Part shown: piece by piece, positions 8,624 to 15,717 of the stretch
How positions within the stretch are numbered: the stretch's first letter is position 1
How the letters are laid out: each line of letters begins with the position of its first letter
Source of the DNA: JAAYAY01 sp963674575
GTDB lineage: Bacteria > Planctomycetota > Planctomycetia > Pirellulales > Thermoguttaceae
Length of the DNA: 64,000 nt
Direction of reading: 5' to 3'
Assembly: GCA_963674575.2 (NCBI GenBank)
Contig: CAXXQT010000007.1
Location: 124,001 to 188,000, forward strand
The notes under the pieces: generated by a model
Database searches by the model: none
Told to the model about the DNA's origin: nothing
Seen by the model: only the letters and a program-made list of their open reading frames with translations
Program-made: the position numbers and the translations under genes

Positions 8624-9327
8624 GAATTCGCCTTTCGGTTTCTCTCGTCGCGCCGTATGTACGGCGGGATCATGTAGAGGGAGACGTTCTTGCCCTGGCC
8701 TCCCTGCTTTACCTTCCGTGGGAAACACACCACGAACCCACGTGCCATCAAATGGGCCAGGTAGCTTCCCTCCGGATCGTTTGAGTGGAGGGACTTCCTG
8801 GATCCCTTCCAGGGCATTCCGAGGGCCTCGGCTATTTCACGCCGCGTCTTCGGCCCATGGTCGTAGAGTAGATCCAAAATCTGCACGTGTCGTGGCCGCA
8901 GATCCTCGGGCCAGCCGGCGGCCGCGGCCCGCTCGCGATGGATCTGGGCACGCAAGGCTCCGAGATTTGGCACGCTGGCCATCCGGCATTGCTCGGCCGT
9001 CTTCGCACGGACCCGGGCCCGGTAACGCTCGCTGCACACGTGGGCGGAGAGGCCCATCTTACGACGGACCTCACTGACCCATCCCCGGCTGCAACCCACG
9101 ACTGCGGCGATCTCCGAGTCGCTGTAGCCCTTCGGATGCAATTGCCGGATCTTCCGCTGCACCAGCACACGGGACGGCCGCTGCGTCTTCGCTGTCGATA
9201 GGCCGTGCCTGCTCGCGAACTGGTAAACGGCCCCCTTGCTCTTTCCGAGCTGCTCGGCGATCTCGCGGACGGACTTCCTGCCGTACCAGCGCCGCAGGTA
9301 GGCGATGTCTCGCTTGCTCCACTTCAC
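8464..9327 (-). CDS. Multi-HTH DNA-binding protein
   Basis: 287 residues from the GTG at 9327, which follows GGAGGG and overlaps the upstream stop as GTGA. Residues 1-35 hold an HTH (RKSVREIAEQLGKSKGAVYQF), 21 residues at about 13-33, and residues 55-80 a second (GYSDSEIAAVVGCSRGWVSE). A winged-helix-like segment follows (LDLLYDHGPKTRREIAEALG). The last 53 codons (8464-8622) overlap the next gene and have Ser/Arg/Gln-rich, out-of-frame-like composition, so the original protein may have ended near 8620. A phage regulator or replication-control protein is likely. Confidence 0.6.
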   Translation of the reverse strand: MKWSKRDIAYLRRWYGRKSVREIAEQLGKSKGAVYQFASRHGLSTAKTQRPSRVLVQRKIRQLHPKGYSDSEIAAVVGCSRGWVSEVRRKMGLSAHVCSERYRARVRAKTAEQCRMASVPNLGALRAQIHRERAAAAGWPEDLRPRHVQILDLLYDHGPKTRREIAEALGMPWKGSRKSLHSNDPEGSYLAHLMARGFVVCFPRKVKQGGQGKNVSLYMIPPYIRRDERNRKANSCENRTEAAGKSKRSTPAQASQTRSGPRSRRRSQTNGCRQSSKRRSARRKTAT

Positions 9328-9590
9328 GTCGTGCCCTCCGCAGCCGGTTGAACATCCCCGGCCGCGGCGGCCGCGTTCCGGAACCGATGAACGGCTTCCA
9401 CGCACACCTGGCACAGGTGAACGGGCGACTCGTCCCATTTGCGGATCGGCTCAAGTCTGGCTCCCGGACCAGCCTTCGCCCGTCCGGCTCCGGTCCAGGT
9501 GAGGGCCCAACCTTCTGGATAGCGTCCTGCCGGCGTCACGGGATCCAGTTTGCGGCCGCATAGGTTGCACGTGTAGGTCGTCTCGATCAT
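9324..9590 (-). CDS. Small zinc-ribbon protein
   Basis: 88 residues from the ATG at 9590, placed 7 nt after GGAGGG and overlapping the upstream stop as ATGA. Two CxxC knuckles (YTCNLCGRKL near residue 8 and HLCQVCVEAVHRF near 63) form a likely zinc ribbon. The role is unknown; small proteins like this are common in phage early regions. Confidence 0.6.
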   Translation of the reverse strand: MIETTYTCNLCGRKLDPVTPAGRYPEGWALTWTGAGRAKAGPGARLEPIRKWDESPVHLCQVCVEAVHRFRNAAAAAGDVQPAAEGTT

Positions 9591-10123
9591 AGACAAGCCC
9601 TCCTTCCTTTCGCCACCCGGGCCCAGCGTTTCGCCTGGCCGAGAATCGCCTCACTGCGGGCAGTTTGGCGATCGCATTGCTCTTGAAGATCGCGGAGCCG
9701 ACGTTCCAACTGGATGGCATCCCACTCCGCACGGAACAGTTTGTCGCGTTGGATCATCACCGTTGGTACCAGGATCGCAACCACAGCGACCGGCTGAAGC
9801 GGCTCGTCGGCGAAGTCGAAGCAGAACACCAACTTGCCGTCGACAGCCACGCAGATGGGAGCGATCCGAATCAGCCCCCCGCCCGCATAGTTGCACGGGC
9901 CAGGTCCGCCGGTGAAGGCATCCTGACACTCGGGCATCCAACGGCCGATACACGAAAACGCGAACCGTTTGGCCGCTTCCTCTCGCGTCATGCCTAGGGC
10001 GATGAAGTCCTCGCCACTCTGAACGTGCCCGCAGGAAGGGCACCGAAACCGCCAATTGCGGGCTCGGGGGCCATACCTCCGTTGCGCCTCGGTAATCCAT
10101 TCTTCGTTGGCAAGCCTGATCAT
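9587..10123 (-). CDS. VVA0879-like phage zinc-ribbon protein
   Basis: 178 residues. The N-terminal half matches, from memory, the conserved phage family named VVA0879: WRFRCPSCGHVQSGEDF, then FAFSCIGRWMPECQDAF and a CNYAGGGLIRI segment. Four or more cysteines probably bind zinc. The C-terminal half is helical (LRDLQEQCDRQTARSEAIL). Function of the family is unknown. It is coupled to the gene at 9590. Confidence 0.65.
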   Translation of the reverse strand: MIRLANEEWITEAQRRYGPRARNWRFRCPSCGHVQSGEDFIALGMTREEAAKRFAFSCIGRWMPECQDAFTGGPGPCNYAGGGLIRIAPICVAVDGKLVFCFDFADEPLQPVAVVAILVPTVMIQRDKLFRAEWDAIQLERRLRDLQEQCDRQTARSEAILGQAKRWARVAKGRRACL

Positions 10124-10175
10124 AAAAAATCCTCCGTTCGTGATTTCGTGGAAACCCCGGGGATCGACGGCCGCC

Positions 10176-11357
10176 CTATTCCCGCTGCGGCTCCTCGCCG
10201 TTCGGCGCCGCTTCTGGCCGGCGAATCCCTGTTTTGTTGCGTGCCCGGAACTTCGCGGACTCCTGCTGGGCCCGCCTTTCCCATTCGCGAACTTCCTTGG
10301 AAAGGCCAGTCGCTTCCGGCGAATCGCTCGCGATCTTGGGCGGCGTCTGCGGAGCGGAAACGGGTGTCTTGCCGGCCATGATCTCGTGCCAGTTGTCGGG
10401 CAGCGTCATGGCGCACAGACGGTCCGTGTAACCGGGAATGCTCTTCTTCCAAGCCGGCCACATGATGGCCCAGGTCGACTCTTCGATCTCGCCCGAATCA
10501 TGGACGGACCGCACGTCGAGCAGGGCCTGTTCGAAGGCGTCGCGGGAAATCTCGCCTCGCAAGAGCAGCGTGTGAGTCTTCAGCCAGGTCGACAGGTTCT
10601 TGCGGTTCGGCTTCCACTTCTGCTCAGGAATGCGGGCCCGCCGCCAGGCAGCGATGGTCCGGCAGAGGGCGGACCTCGCCTCCCTCACTTCAAAATCCGC
10701 GACCGTCGACGCGACTACGACTACGTCTACGACGTCGACTGCGGGCGCCCGCACGCGTGTGCGCGGACTGGAGGTGGGTTCTTCTTGTCGCGACGGCTCA
10801 AAAGCGCAAGCGATTGCGCTTTCACCGACCGAAAGCGCAAGCGGTTGCGCTTTTGAAACCGCAAGCGATTGCGCTTTTGGGGGCTCGTCGTCGGCTCCGA
10901 CCAGGCGGAAGGCCGCGCCGCCGTCGAAGAATTGGCCCTGCCGCTCGTCTGACGGGCTCACGACCACGGCCGGCTTCCGCGGCCGGGGCGGCTTCGGGGC
11001 AACCAGGTCGGGAAGGTACAGGTCGACGACGAGCGGGCAGTTCGATTGACCGCCCCCGGACTTGGCGGCGAATCCGAGACTGGCCAGCCGGTTCAGCTTG
11101 CGGGAGACGCTGCCCTCGGTCAGGCCGCTCTCGCCGGGGGCCAGACGCTTCAGATCGCTCACCAGGTCCGCCTGTTGGTCGTAGACAAGCTGCGACTCTC
11201 CCGGCGGGCACAAACGGCACAGCAGCTCGTAGAGTCGAATCGACTGCTTCTGAAGACCCCGCTGCCGCAAGGCCTTCCCTTTGTCGCTCATGTAGGCGTC
11301 AATGTCGCGCGACGGGTCAAAAGAGGGTTGGAGCTGATTCTGATTTCTTGGTGCCAT
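10176..11357 (-). CDS. Winged-helix replication-initiator candidate
   Basis: 393 residues from MAPRNQ (start at 11357). The N-terminal 100 residues look like a winged helix (SIRLYELLCRLCPPGE, then LTEGSVSRKLNRLASLGFA). A long Pro/Ala/Val-rich linker follows, and its DNA holds three hairpin repeats. The C-terminal part is helical and Trp-rich (WLKTHTLLLRG, STWAIMWPAWKKSIPGY), like the partner-binding domains of phage replication proteins. A DNA-binding head, internal repeats and a helical tail are the layout of lambda O-type initiators, whose origin lies inside the gene. This is inference; no enzymatic motif is seen. Confidence 0.5.
   Translation of the reverse strand: MAPRNQNQLQPSFDPSRDIDAYMSDKGKALRQRGLQKQSIRLYELLCRLCPPGESQLVYDQQADLVSDLKRLAPGESGLTEGSVSRKLNRLASLGFAAKSGGGQSNCPLVVDLYLPDLVAPKPPRPRKPAVVVSPSDERQGQFFDGGAAFRLVGADDEPPKAQSLAVSKAQPLALSVGESAIACAFEPSRQEEPTSSPRTRVRAPAVDVVDVVVVASTVADFEVREARSALCRTIAAWRRARIPEQKWKPNRKNLSTWLKTHTLLLRGEISRDAFEQALLDVRSVHDSGEIEESTWAIMWPAWKKSIPGYTDRLCAMTLPDNWHEIMAGKTPVSAPQTPPKIASDSPEATGLSKEVREWERRAQQESAKFRARNKTGIRRPEAAPNGEEPQRE
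10801..10877. repeat. Three hairpin repeats inside the replication candidate gene
   Basis: Three 22-bp imperfect palindromes at 10801-10822, 10832-10853 and 10856-10877. Each reads (A)AAGCGCAA, a GCGA or GCGG loop, then TTGCGCTTT, giving stems of up to 9 bp. The third has one arm change (AAACCGCAA). Spacing is 31 and 24 bp. They fall in the linker of the gene, where coding constraint is low, and look like iterons or an origin; recombination- or regulation-linked repeats are alternatives. Confidence 0.6.
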
Positions 11358-11793
11358 CCTTGGGAATCCTTTCGCATTCAATCAGCAGTTTCGCGTCGCG
11401 CGGGACAAGCCGTTCGTAGGGCACAAACTGGTCCTTGGCCCGACCTGAGAAGCGAACCTTGAAGAAGAGGTCAATGGCCCGCTCGATCACGGCCGCGATC
11501 GTCCCCTTCCGCCGTCGCCCCGCGGTCGGTTTTCCAGCCGTGTCTTCGGGCAGCACGAAGACCGCCTCGCCGGCCCTCGGGACCCAGCCCGGCGGACGTT
11601 CTTGCTTCGCGGCGGCGATCACATTGCGGGCTGCGATTCCAAAGCCGCCTTGGTGGTCCTTCTCCCGGAACAGGACGAGGATGCCGTTTTCGGTCGGGTG
11701 GAGTTCGACAACCTCGCTGCCCAAAACGAAAGGCACCGGCTCCTTCCCTTTGAACTTCCGGAGCCTCTTCTTCCGCTTGCTCGGTTTGCCCAT
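11317..11793 (-). CDS. Basic phage-region hypothetical protein
   Basis: 158 residues with a very basic N-terminus (MGKPSKRKKRLRKFKGK). The rest has a beta-rich core (EVVELHPTENGILVLFREKD) and a repeated Val-Phe-Lys-Val pattern that could be an SH3-like or KOW-like barrel. The 3' end overlaps the next gene's start by 41 nt. No family recognised; nucleic-acid binding is plausible from charge alone. Confidence 0.55.
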   Translation of the reverse strand: MGKPSKRKKRLRKFKGKEPVPFVLGSEVVELHPTENGILVLFREKDHQGGFGIAARNVIAAAKQERPPGWVPRAGEAVFVLPEDTAGKPTAGRRRKGTIAAVIERAIDLFFKVRFSGRAKDQFVPYERLVPRDAKLLIECERIPKDGTKKSESAPTLF

Positions 11794-11802
11794 CGTCGCA
11801 CC

Positions 11803-12177
11803 TCACTGGCGGGACGGAGCCGCTTCGGCCGCCTTGAAGAGCTTGCGGGCCAGGCGTTCCTTGTGCCGCGTTGCCGCCTGGGCCGCCGAGTCGCTCAACT
11901 CCGTGCGCGTGGCCGAGTCGAGCTGTACGGAGAGCTGGCGAATGGCGTTGGTCACGTCCTCGCACTGGCCCGGATCGAGCAACCCCGCCGACATGGCCGC
12001 CTGGAGGGCGAAGACGAGCGCCTTTTGTTCGCATGGTTCAAGGTGCAAGGTGATCGGAATGGTAAGCAGGGAGTCGGATGGGTGCTCGGCCGAAATCTTG
12101 AGGGCTTTACAGAGCTGTGGGAAGACATGCCCTTGCAGGAAAGCGAACAGCGGGTTGGGCGGCTTCTTTTCGTTCAT
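11803..12177 (-). CDS. Helical phage-region hypothetical protein
   Basis: 124 residues, mostly helical (PLFAFLQGHVFPQLCKAL and ALVFALQAAMSAGLLD), with an Ala/Arg-rich end. No signal peptide, no metal motif. The gene starts with MNEKKPP and ends 9 nt before the gene at 11793. Function unknown. Confidence 0.55.
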   Translation of the reverse strand: MNEKKPPNPLFAFLQGHVFPQLCKALKISAEHPSDSLLTIPITLHLEPCEQKALVFALQAAMSAGLLDPGQCEDVTNAIRQLSVQLDSATRTELSDSAAQAATRHKERLARKLFKAAEAAPSRQ

Positions 12178-12266
12178 CGGTTCTTCCTCACTTGAAATGG
12201 ATCGTCACGAAACGCCGCTCGCCGGGCCATCCGGGAGAAGGACGGCCCGGCGAGTGAGAGTTGCAC

Positions 12267-12572
12267 CTAACGCCGGCAGGAGCCGACTTGGCGCCTTCGG
12301 GAAAACAGCCGCCGCAAGAGCGGACGGCGTCCGATCCGGGCAGCGACGCGTCGAACGACGGTCGCCGGAGCTCGGCCGGCCGTGGCCACCGCCGAAGCGA
12401 CCGGCCGACGGCAAACGCCTCCGGCACAGCCTCCTTCCGCCGGTGTGGCGACGCAGACGCCGCTGTCACATGTACCCGGTGGGGCCAGGTCCACAAGCGG
12501 TTCATCCGCCTTTGCTTGTGCCAGGATCGCCAGCAACAGGCATGCTGCCAGCCCAAACCACAGGATCCTCAT
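12267..12572 (-). CDS. Small exported cysteine- and arginine-rich protein
   Basis: 101 residues. Signal peptide (MRILWFGLAACLLLAILAQA) followed by a short mature part with CDSGVC and CAGGVC pairs and an Arg-rich tail (RRPLLRRLFSRRRQVGS). Short exported proteins with a Gly-Val-Cys pair and RRxFxRRR tail are common in Pirellulales-type planctomycetes; their job is not known. Its start overlaps the preceding stop as ATGA. Confidence 0.55.
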   Translation of the reverse strand: MRILWFGLAACLLLAILAQAKADEPLVDLAPPGTCDSGVCVATPAEGGCAGGVCRRPVASAVATAGRAPATVVRRVAARIGRRPLLRRLFSRRRQVGSCRR

Positions 12573-12757
12573 GTCGACTCCTCATCAGGGAAAAGGGAAC
12601 GTTGTCCGCACCGCAGTGCGGCGCACATTTCATCCACGCGTCTCTCGGCTGCCTTGCACGCTTGCAGGGTCGCCGGATTCCGCGTGCGAAAGTACTCTCT
12701 AGTTAAACGCCGCCTCTCAGACACGGCATCCAGGAAGGGACGCAGCCGGTCGCTCAT
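12569..12757 (-). CDS. Small helical protein
   Basis: 62 residues from MSDRLRPF. A single charged helix-rich chain (AVSERRRLTREYFRTRNPAT). The 4-nt overlap with the exported-protein gene supports translation. No family recognised. Confidence 0.5.
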   Translation of the reverse strand: MSDRLRPFLDAVSERRRLTREYFRTRNPATLQACKAAERRVDEMCAALRCGQRSLFPDEEST

Positions 12758-12833
12758 GATGTCGCTCGCTCGTAGACGGGCGTGACGCCCTGGCCGATAC
12801 AAAGGGCCAGGACAGGCCTATTCTTGGTGTGAG

Positions 12834-12886
12834 CCGCGGCGTCCCGACTCGAACGGGAAACGTCGGCCGTCCTAGGCCTCGCCGCA
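12834..12886 (-). ncRNA. Short tRNA-like hairpin structure lacking a D arm
   Basis: The minus strand folds as a 7-bp acceptor-like stem (TGCGGCG with CGCCGCG), a GGCC/GGCC stem around TAGGAC, and a perfect T arm (TCCCG, loop TTCGAGT, CGGGA). Only 53 nt separate the ends, so there is no room for a D arm. It lies 110 nt from a true tRNA. It may be a decayed tRNA or a phage tRNA-like element. Confidence 0.35.
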
Positions 12887-12996
12887 GTCGGTCGGCATTC
12901 CTCCGACCTGGTGCCTGCACCTTTGGAAAATCCACGCCTGGGCTCGCTAGCACTGCCCGCGTCACTCCGGCACTCGAGGATCTGCTCGCTTGAAAG

Positions 12997-13068
12997 TTGC
13001 CGAGGCGTGATTCGAACACGCGACCTCCGGGTTATGAGCCCGGCGAGCTGCCACTGCTCTACTCGGCG
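12997..13068 (-). tRNA. Initiator tRNA-fMet (CAT)
   Basis: 72 nt without encoded CCA. All arms pair: acceptor CGCCGAG/CTCGGCA, D arm GAGC/GCTC, anticodon arm CCGGG-CTCATAA-CCCGG, T arm GCGTG-TTCGAAT-CACGC. Three bacterial initiator hallmarks are present: an unpaired C1-A72 at the acceptor end, A11-T24 in the D stem, and three consecutive G-C pairs (29-31 with 39-41) in the anticodon stem. So this is an initiator tRNA, not an elongator tRNA-Met. It sits in the phage-like element beside csrA. Confidence 0.9.
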
Positions 13069-13087
13069 AATGGTTCGGAGTATCCGT

Positions 13088-13294
13088 TTACCCGGCTCCT
13101 TGCATAGGCACCTCCTGACCGTGGATTTGATCCCAGATCTCACGACGGTGGGCAGGGATCTCTCGGGGGGCCTCAATCCCGAGTCGCACCTTGTCGCCGC
13201 GGAGCTTCACGATCGTGATCGTGATCGGCTCCGGGATCGCCGGCGTCGGTCCGATCACGATTTGCTCGTGTTCCTTCCTGCTCAGTACCAGCAT
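13088..13294 (-). CDS. csrA: Carbon storage regulator CsrA
   Basis: 68 residues from MLVLSRKEHEQI. The full CsrA fold is visible: MLVLSRK start, IVIG strand, PITITIVKLRGDKVRLGIEA core and the PREIPAHRREI motif whose Arg (about residue 46) contacts RNA. CsrA dimers bind GGA-containing hairpins in mRNA leaders and block or alter translation. The start codon lies 122 nt inside the 3' end of the gene at 13814, in another frame. The copy lies in a phage-like element next to a tRNA, so it may retarget host or phage mRNAs. Confidence 0.9.
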   Translation of the reverse strand: MLVLSRKEHEQIVIGPTPAIPEPITITIVKLRGDKVRLGIEAPREIPAHRREIWDQIHGQEVPMQGAG

Positions 13295-13814
13295 CCTCGA
13301 CTCCTTTCGACTGATGAAACGCTTCGTTGTACCGACGCACCGCGTCGGTGATATGCTCGATATTTGCCGAGTCGGCAAGGCCCACGCTCAGGCACCTCCT
13401 ACGTGTCCTGTCGAAGATGCCCTTCGTGCAACCGAATATTCTCGTCCGGTCCTCAAACGAGATTCCGAAGGCTCCGAACGGCATCACGTTTCCGTCGGTC
13501 CGCATGTCGTTCGGGAGCGGGTGCATCGCATGCACAACGATCTGGTCGGATTCGCGGAAGAACGCGATCTCCACGCTGATCGGATCGGTCTCCCGATCGC
13601 CAACGGTGATCGGCTGACTGTCCTCCAGCGTGGCCAATGATCGCGATTGCTCGCGTATCTCACGTCGGAGCCGCATGATCTCGTCCTCGCGATCGTCGGT
13701 CGCCTCGGACTGCGCATCCATAAACACGGAGGCCTTCCGCTTGTCGATCAGCCAGCAGGCGGCCAGGATTCCCCAGCCGATCAGGCATACTGCAATCCAA
13801 AACAGGTCGATCAC
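13173..13814 (-). CDS. Membrane-anchored coiled-coil hypothetical protein
   Basis: 213 residues as read. An N-terminal membrane helix (FWIAVCLIGWGILAACWLI) is followed by a charged coiled coil (EDEIMRLRREIREQSRSLAT) and a soluble domain (about 75-170). The last 40 codons overlap csrA and have a low-complexity Arg/Asp composition (RDRTDAGDPG), so the stop may have been lost and the native end may lie near 13300. Function unknown. Confidence 0.55.
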   Translation of the reverse strand: MIDLFWIAVCLIGWGILAACWLIDKRKASVFMDAQSEATDDREDEIMRLRREIREQSRSLATLEDSQPITVGDRETDPISVEIAFFRESDQIVVHAMHPLPNDMRTDGNVMPFGAFGISFEDRTRIFGCTKGIFDRTRRRCLSVGLADSANIEHITDAVRRYNEAFHQSKGVEDAGTEQEGTRANRDRTDAGDPGADHDHDREAPRRQGATRD

Positions 13815-13865
13815 TGCAACTCCCTCCGGTGGTTTCTCAGTTTTCGGATGACAACTCCGATGCTC

Positions 13866-14402
13866 TCACGGCTGCACGAGTTGATCGTCCGCAATCAATC
13901 CGTGATCGATCAGCACGTCCGCGGCTTCCTCGGCTGCCGACATGCACAAGTGGTCGTACATTTCCCGACCGTCCTCCGTACGTCGAGCGGACGTGTGGTA
14001 TTGCGAAAACATCAACATGAGGGCGTCTAGAGCCGCCTTCGCCGGGTGTTTTTGGCACTCACGCAGGTGGGCCTTCACCGCGTCGGCCATATCAACAGCC
14101 GCCGACGCTCCGACATGTTCCCCGCAAAAGACGCAGACGAACACGCCAGGCTGGCAATCCGCCACCTGTTGTTGGAGCCGTGAGATTTGCAACTGTTGCT
14201 GTCTCCAGTGGTGCAACAGCACCTCGTAGGCAGCACAAACTCTCGCCCCTTGCCGGTAATCCTTGATGCCATTTAGATCTTCAGGGCTCGGCATCTGCTG
14301 CCGGAGACCGTCCGGCTTGTCCGGATTGAACGGCAGCGTATCTATCAGGGGCACCGAGTAGATCGGCCCGAGCCCATTTTCATAGTGTTCGTGGTCGCAC
14401 AT
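13866..14402 (-). CDS. Phage-region protein with C2HC-like zinc finger
   Basis: 178 residues. A likely zinc site lies at about 90-120: FVCVFCGEHVG, then HLRECQKHP. A Gln-rich coiled coil (RQQQLQISRLQQQVADCQPG) precedes it. The C-terminal part is helical (EEAADVLIDHGLIADD). No family recognised; small phage regulators often have this layout. Confidence 0.55.
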   Translation of the reverse strand: MCDHEHYENGLGPIYSVPLIDTLPFNPDKPDGLRQQMPSPEDLNGIKDYRQGARVCAAYEVLLHHWRQQQLQISRLQQQVADCQPGVFVCVFCGEHVGASAAVDMADAVKAHLRECQKHPAKAALDALMLMFSQYHTSARRTEDGREMYDHLCMSAAEEAADVLIDHGLIADDQLVQP

Positions 14403-14563
14403 GATTCGTCCTTTCTATCTCCAGGCGAGGCCGGGCTCGCCCCCTCACTTCCGTCGTTTACACGGGCCGTTCTGGCTCAACGAGTTATCCCGACTTCTCG
14501 CTCACCAGCGCTCGTGCCCTTTCGGCATTGTTTGATTTATGCATAGGAGATATGATCCGACGT

Positions 14564-15028
14564 CTATTCTTGAACAGCCGACCCAAGCACTCCGGTGATG
14601 GTCATTGGCAACGAAAGCGGAATTGTCGCCGGCCATAGTCCTCTGGCTCCGGAGCACGGGAGCGGTTCTCCAAGCTTGTGGATGTCCGACAAGACCCAAC
14701 ACACGGGACCCTCCGTGTGCTCGTGCGAGAGAACCTTCTCCATGTCAAGTTCATTCAACCCGGCCTTCTCCCAACACTCGGGCACAACACCGTTTTCGAA
14801 TGCTCGACTTAGGTGATCGAGGTTCACGCAAACCCTCAGGACGGCAACAGCGACAATCGCGCTCGTCGTGAACGTCGCCAAGTCTGCGCGGCTCAAGTAC
14901 CGCGACCCCTTCCCGGCATGGATCGCGAGAAGTCCACGGTATCCAGTCGACCACGTCCGATTCTCGACGAACTTTGATCCGTCGGCGATCAGCGAGGCGT
15001 GGGGCTGTGAAACGGTCAATCCCATCAC
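14564..15028 (-). CDS. ASCH-domain protein
   Basis: 154 residues. The N-terminal motif LTVSQPHASLIADGSKFVE followed by NRTWSTGYRG and LAIHAGK is the ASCH signature: a PUA-like fold with the conserved Gly-x-Lys loop. ASCH proteins bind or process RNA; a few act as nucleases or modified-nucleoside hydrolases. GAGGAGGA precedes the GTG at 15028, with an ATG as second codon. ASCH genes are frequent in phages, and it stands near the tRNA and csrA genes. Exact activity unknown. Confidence 0.75.
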   Translation of the reverse strand: MMGLTVSQPHASLIADGSKFVENRTWSTGYRGLLAIHAGKGSRYLSRADLATFTTSAIVAVAVLRVCVNLDHLSRAFENGVVPECWEKAGLNELDMEKVLSHEHTEGPVCWVLSDIHKLGEPLPCSGARGLWPATIPLSLPMTITGVLGSAVQE

Positions 15029-15070
15029 GATTCCATCCTCCTCAGTGCATAGGACAACACATCCGATTCC

Positions 15071-15214
15071 CTACCTGTCGTCCTGGTCGCGTTTAAGGGC
15101 TTCGTCGATCATGCGGCACGCGCGGCCGGCCGTGTACCTCGATCCAAAAAAGCAACCGACAATCAGCCCGCCCGAAGCGCCCGCCAGAAAACCGACTAAC
15201 AAGGTCCATGTCAC
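15071..15214 (-). CDS. 47-residue membrane protein
   Basis: GTG start at 15214 after GGAGTGAAGATC. One Gly/Ala-rich membrane helix (LLVGFLAGASGGLIVGCFFG) and a charged tail (RACRMIDEALKRDQDDR). It resembles the N-terminal 45 residues of the gene at 15714 (GFRYANMRACKIIDELF), so the two look like paralogues. Function unknown. Confidence 0.55.
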   Translation of the reverse strand: MTWTLLVGFLAGASGGLIVGCFFGSRYTAGRACRMIDEALKRDQDDR

Positions 15215-15226
15215 GATCTTCACTCC

Positions 15227-15600
15227 TCATTCCTTGATTTCATCCAAGACGGCCCGTCGAGCCGCTTGCATCACGTGCTCTTCGCACTCGGCGTAGCTCA
15301 TCCGCTTTCCGACGTCCATTTCGTCGTAGGCGACAGCGGCCGGCCACCGCTCGTACAACCCGGACACAAATCGCATCCGTTCCTCCTTTGACGGCGCCGG
15401 CATTTCGATCTGGAGCGAAACTCGGCGATCGAGGGCTTTGTCAAGGTCCATGCTCCGGTTCGTGGCGAGGGTAACGAGTGAGATGCCGCGGACCGCGTCC
15501 ATCCCGACGAGCATCGCATTGACGGCGCGGTTGCTTTCGAGCCGTCCGGATGCGTTATCTCCTTCACGCTCTCCCACTGCCTCCCGTCGAACAGTTCGTC
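15227..15600 (-). pseudogene. AAA+ ATPase C-terminal remnant
   Basis: In this frame the sequence gives an AAA+ second half: SGRLESNRAVNAMLVGMD, then SLVTLATNRSMDLDKALDRR (sensor 1 Asn and arginine-finger region), a lid-like segment (PAPSKEERMRFVSGLYERW) and a charged tail. The Walker A and Walker B segments that should precede it are missing: only another frame, coding a small membrane protein, is found upstream. The gene was probably truncated by deletion or recombination. AAA+ proteins of this class are chaperone or protease-like. Confidence 0.55.
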
Positions 15601-15714
15601 GATGATTTTGCAGGCTCTCATGTTGGCGTATCTGAACCCCAGCAAGGTCCCGACCACACCGGCCAACGCGGCGACCAACGCAGCGCCGCCAAAGTACACG
15701 AATTCCAAATACAT
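15298..15714 (-). CDS. Small membrane protein fused by frame to AAA remnant region
   Basis: Only the first 55-60 residues look native: a membrane helix (FGGAALVAALAGVVGTLLGF) and RACKIIDELFDGRQWESVK, paralogous to the 47-residue protein at 15214. After about 15540 the frame turns into Arg/Ser-rich shadow sequence opposite the AAA remnant. The original stop was probably lost in the event that truncated the ATPase. It starts just before the GNAT gene ends. Confidence 0.45.
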   Translation of the reverse strand: MYLEFVYFGGAALVAALAGVVGTLLGFRYANMRACKIIDELFDGRQWESVKEITHPDGSKATAPSMRCSSGWTRSAASHSLPSPRTGAWTLTKPSIAEFRSRSKCRRRQRRNGCDLCPGCTSGGRPLSPTTKWTSESG

Positions 15715-15717
15715 GAG

